NCBI GenBank assembly: GCA_963674835.2
Contig: CAXXKC010000003.1
Span: 3,286,001-3,350,000, forward strand
Direction: 5' to 3'
Origin: G963674835 sp963674835
GTDB lineage: Bacteria; Planctomycetota; Planctomycetia; Pirellulales; Thermoguttaceae
DNA length: 64,000 bases
The position numbers and the translations under genes are program-made. Below, piece after piece: positions 47,976-57,326 of this stretch. The notes under the pieces are model-generated. The model was not told the DNA's origin. It saw only the letters and a list, made by a program, of their open reading frames with translations, and did not search any database. How positions within the stretch are numbered: position 1 is the first letter of the stretch; every line of letters starts with the position of its first letter.

Positions 47976-48776
47976 TTAACGAGAAGTGTGCGGGAGAGCG
48001 GGGCGGGTGGAGTCGGGCTTGTTGCGGACTTCTTCGTTAGCATAGGCGGTCGCCGATCCTGGCAAGGCGAACCGTGCGACGAATGCGCCGGTGATGGAGC
48101 CGAGAAATGCACCGGCGACGACGTCGCCCGTGAAGTGGTAGTCGGATCCGATGAGTCCGACGATGACCGATGCAGCGGCCAACGCCCACAGCCATCGCCA
48201 ACGCGGCCAGACGATCCAGGCGACGGAGATGAGGGAGAAGATGATGGTCGTATGGCCGGAGGGGAACGACTCGTAGGCAACGCCGCTGTGGAAGGGATGA
48301 AATCCGTAGGCACCGTTTTGGATGAGCGATGGGTTGTCGTGCGCCCAGGTCTCAGGCCAGTAGCGTCCGAAGCACCATTTGAGTTGGTCTTTGATCGCCA
48401 CGGCCACGATCAGGCTCATCGGCAGGGCCAGCACGACGGCCTGAGCACGCCGGCCGGGCTGCCACGCCCGCCAAAGGACGGCCAAGATGAGCACCCAAGG
48501 GGCCAGACGCCAGAGGACCGGGGGAACGAGTGTCGGTCCGACGAGTAGCGGCGAGGATGGCACATGGTCGTGAACGAACCATGCGACGGGACGATCGACG
48601 AAAAAGTAGCAGAGGGTGACCAGCAAGGCACAAACAAGCAGCGCCAAGCCGGAACGAACGACAAGCGACCGGTTGCGGTTCAGAGGGTCGATGGCCCAAC
48701 CTCCGGAGCGTGTGTCAGGGAGCGCCAGTACGGGCGGCAGCGCGGGATGCGGCAGGCCGGTACCGGCCGACCGCAT
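47976..48776 (-). CDS. PAP2-family phosphatase
   Basis: 266 residues with five or six membrane segments. The acid-phosphatase motifs are present: KDQLKWCFGRYWP (first motif), FPSGHTTIIFS (second) and GSDYHFTGDVVAG (third, with His and Asp but without the usual Arg). Such enzymes remove phosphate from lipids such as phosphatidic acid, undecaprenyl diphosphate or lipid A. The start at 48776 is a choice; the frame is open to 48878 through a low-complexity Pro/Ala/Arg stretch. It is convergent with the dikinase gene. Confidence 0.88.
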   Translation of the reverse strand: MRSAGTGLPHPALPPVLALPDTRSGGWAIDPLNRNRSLVVRSGLALLVCALLVTLCYFFVDRPVAWFVHDHVPSSPLLVGPTLVPPVLWRLAPWVLILAVLWRAWQPGRRAQAVVLALPMSLIVAVAIKDQLKWCFGRYWPETWAHDNPSLIQNGAYGFHPFHSGVAYESFPSGHTTIIFSLISVAWIVWPRWRWLWALAAASVIVGLIGSDYHFTGDVVAGAFLGSITGAFVARFALPGSATAYANEEVRNKPDSTRPALPHTSR

Positions 48777-48967
48777 TATACGGGGCAGGGATAGCCGCGG
48801 GCTCGGTCGGCTTGCTCGCGTTGGCGCCGCCGGACAAGCGAGCGGTGGCGCCCGAGTTGGCAAGGACTTGTGGCGCAAGACGTTATTGAATCGTCGGCGG
48901 GCAGCTTGCGATTGTGAGCCGACGGACGCTCGTCGCTTGGTGTTCAGTTAGTCTACAGCCCGGGGGC

Positions 48968-50296
48968 CTACTTCTTCAGCCATTTCTTCCAGCCGACGGG
49001 CTGACACCAGGCCATGCCGGTTTGGACGTGGTTCTTGCCGGGGTGGGCTGCCGGTTGGTCGGAGTAGACGACCGCGCGGACATACAGCTCGTCGCCCTGG
49101 AAGGTGTAGGCAGGCGCAGCGCCCTCGACGGTCGCCAGCACTTGGCCGATCTGATCGGAGAACTTTTTCAGGGGCCGCTGAGCCTTGCCTTTGAAGTCGG
49201 GGACGGGGACTTCCTTGGTGGTGCGGTCGAAGCCGGTGCGGGTGCCGAAGAACTTGGTCGTGTACTTCGCCCCAGGAGCCGCCTTGATCTTGATGCACAG
49301 CTTGCCTTGGGCCGCGTCGAACTGAACGTCGTCGAGCACGACTCCGGTGCTGGCGTAGAAGTCGCCGCGCCCGATCGCCTCGGTGATGGCATTGGGCGAG
49401 AGCTCTTCGGAGCGGACAACGATCCAGCCGCGGCCCGGATTGGCGCCCGTATCGTCGAAGACGAGATGACGGTGGGCGTCATCGCTGGCGATGCCGAAAA
49501 GCGGCGGCAGCTTCTTCTCGGCGATGCGGATGGCGTTGATGATGTCCCAGAACCGTTCCATGTCGGGAAACAGTTCGTCGCCGAAGTAATTCACGCCGGG
49601 GGCCGCGTTGCAGACCTCGAAGGTCGTGGCGGCCGGCGCGTCGATGAGGTCTTCGGGGCGAATGTCGAAATGGACCCAGCTGGGATGATTCAAGGTACCG
49701 ACGATGGGACGGTGCAGCCGTTTGGCCTGTTGGTCGATGAGGAGAAAGTTGCGTTCGATGGTGTCGGCAACGCTCGTGCCTTCGACCGCCTTGAGGACCT
49801 CGCCGACGTTGATGGCGTTGATGTGGACATTGGAGAGGCCGAACTTCACGTCGATCTCCTCGTTGGGGATCATGATGAACTTGCCCGGCTCTTCAAGCTG
49901 CCGGCTGATCTCGTCAAAGGTCTTCAGCCGGAGCTGGAGCTTCTGGCCTTCGCCGCGGGTCTGCACCCAATCGGGTCCGAATCGCTTGCGGCACGCTTCG
50001 ATGACGGCCTCGGGAATGGGACGCTTCTTGTCGTGAACGTCCTTGAAACGCTCGCCCTGCATGAGAACCCTGTGGTCGGAAAGGGCCATGAAGGCGTAGC
50101 CGTGGGTCTTGTACCAATCGATGACCATTTCGGGGAACTGGTCACCGTCGCTCCAGAAGGAGTGGCAGTGGGTCTGGCCCTTGTACCACGCCTCGGCGGC
50201 GACTGCGGGCCGGCAAGCCAGCAGGGCCAGCCCGAGGGCGAGGGCCAGGACGGCGACTGGCTGGAACCAAACGAAGCGTCTTCGAGCGGCGTGCAT
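48968..50296 (-). CDS. Secreted PHP-domain phosphoesterase-like protein
   Basis: 442 residues. A signal peptide (WFQPVAVLALALGLALLAC) leads to GQTHCHSFWSDGD, the H-x-H metal motif of the PHP superfamily. Further metal-site blocks are ALSDHR, NHPSW and SDDAHRH. The C-terminal 120 residues are a beta domain. It is a likely metal-dependent hydrolase outside the cytoplasm; the substrate is unknown. AAGG precedes the ATG. A second secreted PHP protein lies at 61373-62668. It is divergent from the beta-helix gene at 50520. Confidence 0.88.
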   Translation of the reverse strand: MHAARRRFVWFQPVAVLALALGLALLACRPAVAAEAWYKGQTHCHSFWSDGDQFPEMVIDWYKTHGYAFMALSDHRVLMQGERFKDVHDKKRPIPEAVIEACRKRFGPDWVQTRGEGQKLQLRLKTFDEISRQLEEPGKFIMIPNEEIDVKFGLSNVHINAINVGEVLKAVEGTSVADTIERNFLLIDQQAKRLHRPIVGTLNHPSWVHFDIRPEDLIDAPAATTFEVCNAAPGVNYFGDELFPDMERFWDIINAIRIAEKKLPPLFGIASDDAHRHLVFDDTGANPGRGWIVVRSEELSPNAITEAIGRGDFYASTGVVLDDVQFDAAQGKLCIKIKAAPGAKYTTKFFGTRTGFDRTTKEVPVPDFKGKAQRPLKKFSDQIGQVLATVEGAAPAYTFQGDELYVRAVVYSDQPAAHPGKNHVQTGMAWCQPVGWKKWLKK

Positions 50297-50519
50297 AATG
50301 GTTTACCTTGGCTGAGGGTTCAGTCTTCCGGGTCGACCAAGAGCGAGCGGCTGCCGCAACTTCGGGGTGAGAGCACCGGTCAGCCGCCCGCGCCAGCGCA
50401 CCACGATAATCGTTTGCCGAGCCCAGATCAAACAGTTCGGCCGATCTCTGGCTTCGGGCTGCCGGCGAGGGTATGGTAGTGGCATGCGCCGACAATTCAC
50501 TCACTTTGGAGACTCTCAC

Positions 50520-52304
50520 ATGCGTTCGCTCATGGCACTGGCCGTTCTCGGGGTTCTCGCGGTCTGTCTTCCGGCCAACGGGCAACAATCACCGACCGCC
50601 GACTATTGGATTGCTCCGCAAGGCAGCGATGCCAATCCGGGGACGATGGACAAACCGTTTGCCACGCTCGGCCAGGCCAAGGCCGCGGTGGCGAAACGGA
50701 TTGCAGCCGGGTTGGACAAGGATCTCGTCGTGATGCTCCGAAAAGGCACGTACGAACTTGGTGAGACGCTCGTGTTCGGGCCCGAAGACTGCGGCACGGC
50801 CAAGCATTCGGTCACTTACATGGCGTTCCCCGGCGAAGAAGTCGTGATCAGCGGCGGGCGACGTGTCCAAGGGTGGAAGCAAGGCACCGGCGGCATTTGG
50901 ACGGTGCGTTTGCCGGAATCGGCAAAGCAGGCCCTCAATGCCAGAAATCTCTACGTAAACGGTCGCCGGGCCGTACACGCGCGTATGCCCAACGCCGACG
51001 ACAAGACGGGCTACTGGCAGCTCGCCGGCGCGGAATTGACGGCGGACCTCAAGCGATTCACGCTGACCCTGCCGCCGGGGTTGGTCAAGAACTGGCCCGA
51101 TGCCGACCGAATCGAGGTGATGGTCGCCGGCAACTGGGAGATCAACCGAAAGCGGGTGCAAAGCGTCGATGAGAAGACGGATACGATCGTCTTGGCTCCG
51201 CCGCACATCACAGGCCCGGCCTACATCTTTCCCGCCCGCGGCCGTTGGTGCTATCTGGCCGGCGCGCGAGCGTTTCTCGATCAGCCCGGCGAGTGGCATC
51301 TCGACAACACCACGGGAGTGCTGAGCTATTGGCCGCTGCCTGGTGAGAATCTCGAGCAGGCCGAGACGGTCGTGCCCGCGCTACAGCAATTGGTGAAGAT
51401 CGCTGGCCGCGCGGATCAGCCTGCGACAAATCTGCACTTCCGAGGCATCCGCTTTCAATACACCGACTGGCAGATCCCGCCCGGCGGATACCAGGGGATT
51501 CAGGCAGCGCATTTCGCAACGGCCGGCAAGGGCGGAGCGAGCTGGCCGCGTATCATCGCCACGGTCGGCTGCACCCATGCCCAACAGTGCGGCTTCGAAG
51601 ACGGTGCGTTTGTTTGCCTCGGCGGCTGTGGGATCGAACTGGCCGACGGGTGCTGTGGCAACCTGATCCAGGGGAACGAGGTCAGGGAAGTCGGCAGCAA
51701 CGGGATCAACGTGGGCGGGCCGAACAACGAGAAGCTGGCCCCGAAGGACAACCGCGTGCAGAACAACCGCGTGCACGCCTGCGGACGCGACGACTACGGC
51801 GCCGTGGGTATTTGGGTGGGGATGAGCCAGCGGACCGTCGTGGCGCACAACCTGGTTTACGATCTGCCGTACACGGGGATTTCGGTGGGCTGGCAATGGA
51901 ACCCGGAGCCGACGGCGTGCAAGGAGAACCACGTCGAATACAACCACGTGCACGACGTGATGAACCGGCTTTGCGACGGCGGCTGCATCTATACCCTGGG
52001 ATTCCAGCCGGGGACGGTGATCCGGGGCAATCATCTGCACGACGTGCATCGCAGCCAGTTCGCCCAAGGTGCCCCGAACAACGGCATGTTCATCGATCAG
52101 GGAAGCAAGGGGTACCTCTTCGAGCAGAACGTCATCTACAACACGGCGGCCGAGTTGGTGCGCTTCAATCAGTGCCAGAAGGACTGGCACACCTGGCGCG
52201 ATAACTACTTCGGCGACCCCGCGGTCGTGAAGGAATCGGGCAAGAAGATCATCGCCGAGGCCGGCCCCGAGCCGCCCTATCGGCAGCGGTTTGGAGAGCA
52301 TTGA
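50520..52304 (+). CDS. Secreted right-handed beta-helix protein
   Basis: 594 residues. A signal peptide (RSLMALAVLGVLAVCLPANG) is followed by a conserved DYWIAPQGSDANPGTMDKPFATL start seen in large beta-helix carbohydrate-active proteins. The second half is a run of parallel rungs (NLIQGNEVREVGSNGINVGG, NRVQNNRVHACGRDDYGAVGI, NHVEYNHVHDVMNRLCDGGC), with a probable Asp-rich active cleft. It probably acts on a polysaccharide, as GH141-like or lyase enzymes do. The ATG at 50520 has GGAG eight bases before it; one at 50484 is less likely. Confidence 0.85.
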   Translation: MRSLMALAVLGVLAVCLPANGQQSPTADYWIAPQGSDANPGTMDKPFATLGQAKAAVAKRIAAGLDKDLVVMLRKGTYELGETLVFGPEDCGTAKHSVTYMAFPGEEVVISGGRRVQGWKQGTGGIWTVRLPESAKQALNARNLYVNGRRAVHARMPNADDKTGYWQLAGAELTADLKRFTLTLPPGLVKNWPDADRIEVMVAGNWEINRKRVQSVDEKTDTIVLAPPHITGPAYIFPARGRWCYLAGARAFLDQPGEWHLDNTTGVLSYWPLPGENLEQAETVVPALQQLVKIAGRADQPATNLHFRGIRFQYTDWQIPPGGYQGIQAAHFATAGKGGASWPRIIATVGCTHAQQCGFEDGAFVCLGGCGIELADGCCGNLIQGNEVREVGSNGINVGGPNNEKLAPKDNRVQNNRVHACGRDDYGAVGIWVGMSQRTVVAHNLVYDLPYTGISVGWQWNPEPTACKENHVEYNHVHDVMNRLCDGGCIYTLGFQPGTVIRGNHLHDVHRSQFAQGAPNNGMFIDQGSKGYLFEQNVIYNTAAELVRFNQCQKDWHTWRDNYFGDPAVVKESGKKIIAEAGPEPPYRQRFGEH

Positions 52305-52373
52305 GCCGGGGACGCCCGGTGCGATGATGAACCGGGTTGGGGCGTCGTCCGGAGCAATCGTGTTGCGGAGCGG

Positions 52374-53723
52374 TTACTGCGTCGCCGTTGACGGCGCGGC
52401 CTCCTTCAGACGCAGCGTGTAGCGATAGCAGTCGGCCGTGGCCCAGTCGGCCGGATTGGGCTCTTGGCCGAAGGTTGTCAGATAGAGGATCAGATCGTGG
52501 GTCTCGCGGTCTTCGTAGAGTGAGAAGTTCGAGAATTGAACCCCCGGGCCCTGGTCGGCCGAGCGGTCGTCGATGGCGGTGACCGTGGAGCGAATCGGGG
52601 CGGCCTTGGCTTCGTCGACCTCGGCAATGACGAGCGGATAGCGGGGCGAATTGGCCCTCGGTGGCGTCATGCAGATGTTGGCGACCCAATAGAGCTTGCC
52701 GGTCACGCTGTGACGGATCATGCGGTGGAATGAGGAGGGCGAATAGAAGCTCGAACCGTCGGAATATTTCCACACGGCCGGCGGAGCGAGCGTTCGCCCA
52801 CCATCGCTGGAGAGGCTGAAGAACTTGCGGCCGGGTAGCTTGGCGACGGTCTTATCCCAGCCGTGGGTTGACCCTCGCCATACGACGAGAAGCCGCCCGT
52901 CGGTCAGCTCGGCCACTTCCGGTTCCATCAATCCGCGAGCGGAATGCTCCGGCGAGATTTCCAGCCGCGCGCCGGGAGTCCAGTCATAGTCTTGCTTGCC
53001 GGCATTCCATGTTCCGAGCATGAGGACAGCGCCCATCCGGAAAGGACGCTGGTCGTTCCTGGGATCGCCGGGGGCATTGGCATGGGCCAGGCAAGTGACG
53101 AGCGAGCCGTCCTTGCGAATGAGAATGTTGTTGCCGAAATAACCTTCGTTGTGATTGAGATAGGCGGGGTCGAGGGGGTTGTCGGGATCGAACTCGGCCG
53201 CCGGCTCGTAGACCAACGGTTTGGGTTCGGTCCAGGTGTGGCCGTAATCACTCGACGTGCGGTAATACGTGAAATTGTGGTAAATTCCCTGCCGCTCGAT
53301 CTGCCGGAGCCAGAGCTGCACGAGGAGGCCAGAGGTCGGATCGTATTGGGAGATGCCCTCTGCTTCGCAAACGGGAACGCCGTGGTAGTCCACCGTCGTG
53401 GATGGTTGGATGGGAACGAGATCGGACCAGGTGCGGCCGTTGTCGTCGGACCACCGGCTCTTGATATCGTCACCGACGTCGGACTTGGATTCGGTGCACT
53501 GAACTTCGCGCAGCTGGAGCTTCGGGCCGACCGGCGATACCGATGCCAGCACCGCAGCCCGGGGCTTTTCGTGCTTCCTGTAAAGCTCCTTCTTCACGGT
53601 CGCGATGGGTGGATTCACTTGCCAGGGGGCCTTCTCCACCTCTTGCGCCTGCCCGGCAGCGCCCGTTGCCAACAGAGCGGCGCAAGCCAGGAGCCAACGG
53701 GTCGTCCAGAGCGATCGTGCCAT
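52374..53723 (-). CDS. Secreted sialidase/neuraminidase-like (BNR) protein
   Basis: 449 residues. The signal peptide (TTRWLLACAALLATGAAG) ends near residue 26. Asp-box repeats mark a six-bladed sialidase propeller: SDDNGRTWS, SSDYGHTW and SSDGGRTLA. NHNEGYFGNNILIRKDGSL and GLMEPEVAELTDGRLLVVWRG are typical sialidase-family strands. The substrate might be a sialic-acid-like sugar, in keeping with the sialate O-acetylesterase at 59920. A 103-bp miniature element sits two bases before the start codon and has separated it from its original ribosome-binding site at 53832-53837. The last residues end at an ordinary stop. Confidence 0.88.
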   Translation of the reverse strand: MARSLWTTRWLLACAALLATGAAGQAQEVEKAPWQVNPPIATVKKELYRKHEKPRAAVLASVSPVGPKLQLREVQCTESKSDVGDDIKSRWSDDNGRTWSDLVPIQPSTTVDYHGVPVCEAEGISQYDPTSGLLVQLWLRQIERQGIYHNFTYYRTSSDYGHTWTEPKPLVYEPAAEFDPDNPLDPAYLNHNEGYFGNNILIRKDGSLVTCLAHANAPGDPRNDQRPFRMGAVLMLGTWNAGKQDYDWTPGARLEISPEHSARGLMEPEVAELTDGRLLVVWRGSTHGWDKTVAKLPGRKFFSLSSDGGRTLAPPAVWKYSDGSSFYSPSSFHRMIRHSVTGKLYWVANICMTPPRANSPRYPLVIAEVDEAKAAPIRSTVTAIDDRSADQGPGVQFSNFSLYEDRETHDLILYLTTFGQEPNPADWATADCYRYTLRLKEAAPSTATQ

Positions 53724-53725
53724 CT

Positions 53726-53828
53726 TATTGGGTCCTGCATTGGAATTGGAACGAGGCCGACCATCGGGAGGCCGAAAGATCAGGATTGGGTTGGACCCCT
53801 TGTTCCGTTTTCAATACAGGCATCAATA
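53726..53828 (+). mobile_element. 103-bp palindromic miniature element, copy 3
   Basis: One base differs from copy 1 (TGGAACTGG becomes TGGAATTGG). It is inserted at a TA between the Shine-Dalgarno sequence and the ATG of the sialidase-like gene. Removing 101 bp leaves GAGGAG-ATCTAAG-ATG, an ideal spacing. On the minus strand its inner end brings CAGGA about nine bases before the ATG and may act as a substitute. Confidence 0.93.
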
Positions 53829-53831
53829 GAT

Positions 53832-53837
53832 CTCCTC
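53832..53837 (-). promoter_or_regulatory. Displaced ribosome-binding site of the sialidase-like gene
   Basis: GAGGAG on the minus strand, now 108 bases before the ATG at 53723, but seven bases before it once the miniature element is removed. It decides the ancestral start. Confidence 0.8.
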
Positions 53838-53866
53838 GTGCTGTGAACGGTTTGTCCGTCTTCTTC

Positions 53867-56800
53867 TTATTGCTGTTTTGCCGATTCTTCGTCCAGGGAG
53901 GCGGCTTGCTTCAGCAACCGCTCGATGCGTTTGGTCGCATTGAAGCCGCGTGAATAGTCGTTGTACTTGATCCAGAAATACGCCAGCACATAGTCGTTCT
54001 TGAGGCCCTCGACGTACGCATCTCGTTTTTTCCATGAGTCGAGAGCCGCGTTGAGCAGTTGGCCGGCGCGCTTGCGGTCGACCTGCTCGAGCTTCTTCGC
54101 TGCCTCTTTGACAGATGCGACACTGATGCCCAACTCGTTGAGCTTCATGGTGGCGCTGACCGCGTCGAGCGTAAGCTGGGCGTATTTCAGCCCCTGCCGG
54201 TAGAACGCAACTCGGTCCCTGATCTGCTGGTCGTCTGCCAGGCGGTCGGCTTCGTCCAGATCGCTTTGGCAGCGGTCGAGCAATTCGGTCGTGAAGAGTT
54301 GCTTCAGGCCGTCGGCGCCGGCAAAACTGTCGCAAGTGACGTCTGTGCCGCCCGCGGTGGCCTGGTCCCAGGCGTCGATCAGACGTTGGTGGAAGCGTTT
54401 CACGGCGACAGCCGCATTGCCGAAGCCGGCGCGGTAGAAGTCGTCGCGAATGGCCGCTTCGTCGAGCGAGCTGTCCCAGAGCAGCCGCCCGGCCACGTAA
54501 TAGTTGATGCCGTTGACGGCGAATTCATCGCCCGCCTGGGTTTGATAATAGTCGTATCCCTGTTTGCGCAGCGTCTTGATCGAAGCGGCGATATGCCCGA
54601 CGACGATTCTGGGCAGGCTGGGCCAGGAGCCGTTGATGTAATACTCGTAGATGCCCGTATGCTTCGAGGCCTTCGCCCAGCGGGCGGTCATATCCTCTTG
54701 TTTGCGTCGCAGTGCCGAGTCGGCATGTCGGTACGCGCTCCAGAGGCAGTACTGGGGAATGACGAAGGGGCGGATCTCGATCCTCTCCGGCGGCAGGATG
54801 TATTGAGAGTAGGCGAGGTTCATCACGTACTTGCCGGGATGCGTCTTCTGCACCTCGGTCGACACGGCGTTGGCAAACGTGAAGATCCGGTCGGTAATGC
54901 TGGTGTTTCGGCCGCGCGATGATTGGGCCTCTTCAGCGTCGATCCCCTTCTCCTTGAGAACTTGATCGGAGTCCAGCGCCTTGCATTGGTCGCATTGACA
55001 GAAGCCCAGGCCGTCGTTCATGCTGATGTGGACGGCGTCGTAGTCGGGATGCTCGTCGAAGAAATGTCGCACCCACTGGACGGTGACGTCGATCACTTCG
55101 GGGTTCGTGGTGCACACCTGGCCGCCGTGTTTGTAGTCGTAGCCCTTGCCCGGCACGGCCCGCTTGCCGTTGACCAACGCGTAATACTCCGGGTGCGTTT
55201 TCGCGTAACGATCGGGCGTGAATATCTCGCCGAGGACGTGGCCGCCATAGACCTTCACACCGCCCCACTTGTTCCGTTTCTCCCACAGCTCGACCTGCCG
55301 TTGATGCTCGCGCGTGATGCCCAACTGCCGTGCCTTGGCGTGCATTTCCGTGGGGCCGGTCGCCGATCCCCACAGCGCTCCGCCCGGCCCGCGGTTGCGC
55401 CAGATGAAGTCGGGCTCGTCGGTTTGGTCGATTCGGCCGACCGCGATCGTCGTCCGTTTGGGCACGACTTCGCCGAGTTCGCCGGGCCAGAGCCAGCGGA
55501 CCCCGAGTTGCTGTTCGAGAAACGCATAAACGGCGTATTGGGTTCCCTCGTCGTCCCTGCCCACCAGCGAAAGAACCGTGCCGTCGGTCTTGATGCGGTA
55601 TCCGTCCTTGCGGAGCTTGCCGTAGCCCAGTTTGTCGTCAAGATTGAACTTGTTGCGCCCAACCGCAATGATGGTGCCTTCGATCGTCTCATCGTCGGTA
55701 CGCACGGGGAGCGTCGCGCCGGAAGACTTGGCGATATAGGTCTGCAATTCCTTGGCGGCGAACTGTTCGTTCTCGCTTGCTCCGGCGGCGAGCACGATAG
55801 TCGCCAGCGGCTTGCCGGAATCGACAATAGCGAAGGTCTGTTCTGCCTTGGCTTCTGCGGAGTGGTCGGCCGCCGTGTAAAACCATGCGAAGCGGCGATC
55901 GCTAATCATCACCTCCGGCCGACCGTCGCCGTCGAAATCGGTGGGGCGGACATAGTAGCCGTAGCCGTAATCGTCGGGGCGGCCGGGTACCTTGCCCCAG
56001 TCTTGAGCCGAGTTCGGAGGAGGAGCGAACATGTCGACCTTTTGCCCCCGGCCGTCCAATGCGTAGGGCCAGCCGCCGTCGCTGTAGATCAACAGATCGG
56101 TCTTCTGCGGACCTGCGCCCGGCAGCACATTCGACGGGTCGAGCAGATGAAAGCCTTGCTTGCAGGCCGCGGCGCGTCCCAGGGGGAAGTAATCGGGCGG
56201 CTCGACGCGCCACAACTGCTTGCCGCGGCCATCGAAAAGCTGATTATACGCTCGCTTGTTGCGGATGAACACCTGATTGGACGGATCGCCGGGAAGGAAG
56301 CGGCCCACCTGGCAGTCTTGCGGATGGACGCCGTCGCGCCGCCAAACCAGCTTGCCGTCGGCCGCATCGATCAGGAAGCTCTCATTGCTGGCCGCATAGG
56401 CGATGCACAGCCGACCGTCGAATCGCCCGACGGCGTGGTCGTCGACGTGCATCTCGCCAGGGTTCCACTTGTCGGCCGGGACGGACTGGAACGACCAAAC
56501 GGTCCGCAGATCGTGATCGATCAGGCTGAAGCCGATAATGAACTCGTCGCGGCCGTCGCCGTCCGTGTCGATGGCCAGCGGAATGTGACCGGCGCCGCGG
56601 TAGTCGCCCGTCTTCAATAGTCGCAGAGAGGTATCGTAGAACCACGCTGGATTGGCGTACTCGTGCGGCTTGTACGTGCTTTCGGTGCTCTTGACCAGAA
56701 TCGTCCAGTCCGTCGGCTCCGCGCCGGTGTGACCGAGGACGACGATCTGGGCGTTGTCGGCGGGCAGGTCGACCGAACGTTTCACGTTGCCGCTGGCCGC

Positions 56801-57247
56801 GTCGATCACGAGAAGCTGGCTGTGCCGGATGCACACGGCTTCGAGCTTTCCGTCGGCGTCGAGGTCGGCGACGTCGACGCTCCGTTCGGCGCAGTGCGTG
56901 ACGAATGGCCGTTCGCCCTGCCAGGGCTTGCCGATTTGCCAGAGGATCTTGCCGCCAGCGTCGGTGGCCGTCAGGCAAAAGTGCTCGCGTTCGGCCTGGG
57001 TGACCCGTTTCGAGATGGGATGATTGTCGAATACCTTCGAAGAGAAGATGCCCGCTGCCTGGAGCCAGAGAACGTCCTCATGGCCGTCACCGTCCAGATC
57101 CGCGCAGAAAGGGATCCCTCCAAAAGGCTCGATCGCGATCTCACGCTTCAACAGAAAGCCTGGCGTTTGCGCTTCGCCCGCCGCCGGCCCGGGAATAGTC
57201 AGGCAAGCCAATAGAGCACACGCTGAAGCCGCAAGGAGTCGGATCAT
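53867..57247 (-). CDS. Secreted FG-GAP/VCBS plus DUF4838 glycan-processing protein
   Basis: 1126 residues. A signal peptide (IRLLAASACALLACLTIPG) is followed by a propeller (about 30-470) with calcium-type repeats: FCADLDGDGHEDVLWL, DVADLDADGKLEAV, DTDGDGRDEFIIG and TDFDGDGRPEVMI. The segment ASENEQFAAKELQTYIAKSSG (about 500) resembles the N-terminal domain of GH20/GH67 enzymes. A DUF4838 region follows (GHVLGEIFTPDRYAKTHPEY; ISMNDGLGFCQCDQC). The C-terminal 120 residues are helical. The ATG at 57247 begins the signal. It is the middle gene of the leftward run 59537-52374; the function on glycans is inferred. Confidence 0.82.
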   Translation of the reverse strand: MIRLLAASACALLACLTIPGPAAGEAQTPGFLLKREIAIEPFGGIPFCADLDGDGHEDVLWLQAAGIFSSKVFDNHPISKRVTQAEREHFCLTATDAGGKILWQIGKPWQGERPFVTHCAERSVDVADLDADGKLEAVCIRHSQLLVIDAASGNVKRSVDLPADNAQIVVLGHTGAEPTDWTILVKSTESTYKPHEYANPAWFYDTSLRLLKTGDYRGAGHIPLAIDTDGDGRDEFIIGFSLIDHDLRTVWSFQSVPADKWNPGEMHVDDHAVGRFDGRLCIAYAASNESFLIDAADGKLVWRRDGVHPQDCQVGRFLPGDPSNQVFIRNKRAYNQLFDGRGKQLWRVEPPDYFPLGRAAACKQGFHLLDPSNVLPGAGPQKTDLLIYSDGGWPYALDGRGQKVDMFAPPPNSAQDWGKVPGRPDDYGYGYYVRPTDFDGDGRPEVMISDRRFAWFYTAADHSAEAKAEQTFAIVDSGKPLATIVLAAGASENEQFAAKELQTYIAKSSGATLPVRTDDETIEGTIIAVGRNKFNLDDKLGYGKLRKDGYRIKTDGTVLSLVGRDDEGTQYAVYAFLEQQLGVRWLWPGELGEVVPKRTTIAVGRIDQTDEPDFIWRNRGPGGALWGSATGPTEMHAKARQLGITREHQRQVELWEKRNKWGGVKVYGGHVLGEIFTPDRYAKTHPEYYALVNGKRAVPGKGYDYKHGGQVCTTNPEVIDVTVQWVRHFFDEHPDYDAVHISMNDGLGFCQCDQCKALDSDQVLKEKGIDAEEAQSSRGRNTSITDRIFTFANAVSTEVQKTHPGKYVMNLAYSQYILPPERIEIRPFVIPQYCLWSAYRHADSALRRKQEDMTARWAKASKHTGIYEYYINGSWPSLPRIVVGHIAASIKTLRKQGYDYYQTQAGDEFAVNGINYYVAGRLLWDSSLDEAAIRDDFYRAGFGNAAVAVKRFHQRLIDAWDQATAGGTDVTCDSFAGADGLKQLFTTELLDRCQSDLDEADRLADDQQIRDRVAFYRQGLKYAQLTLDAVSATMKLNELGISVASVKEAAKKLEQVDRKRAGQLLNAALDSWKKRDAYVEGLKNDYVLAYFWIKYNDYSRGFNATKRIERLLKQAASLDEESAKQQ

Positions 57248-57326
57248 AGGAAGCCTTTTCGAGTCAGTATGGGGCCTGGATATCCATCGATGAACGCGCC
57301 GGTGATCCTCACGGCATTCTCTGGAT

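Noticed and set aside
48766..48778. TATAAT near the start of the PAP2 phosphatase as a promoter
   Set aside because: No matching -35 sequence was seen, and it overlaps the proposed start codon.
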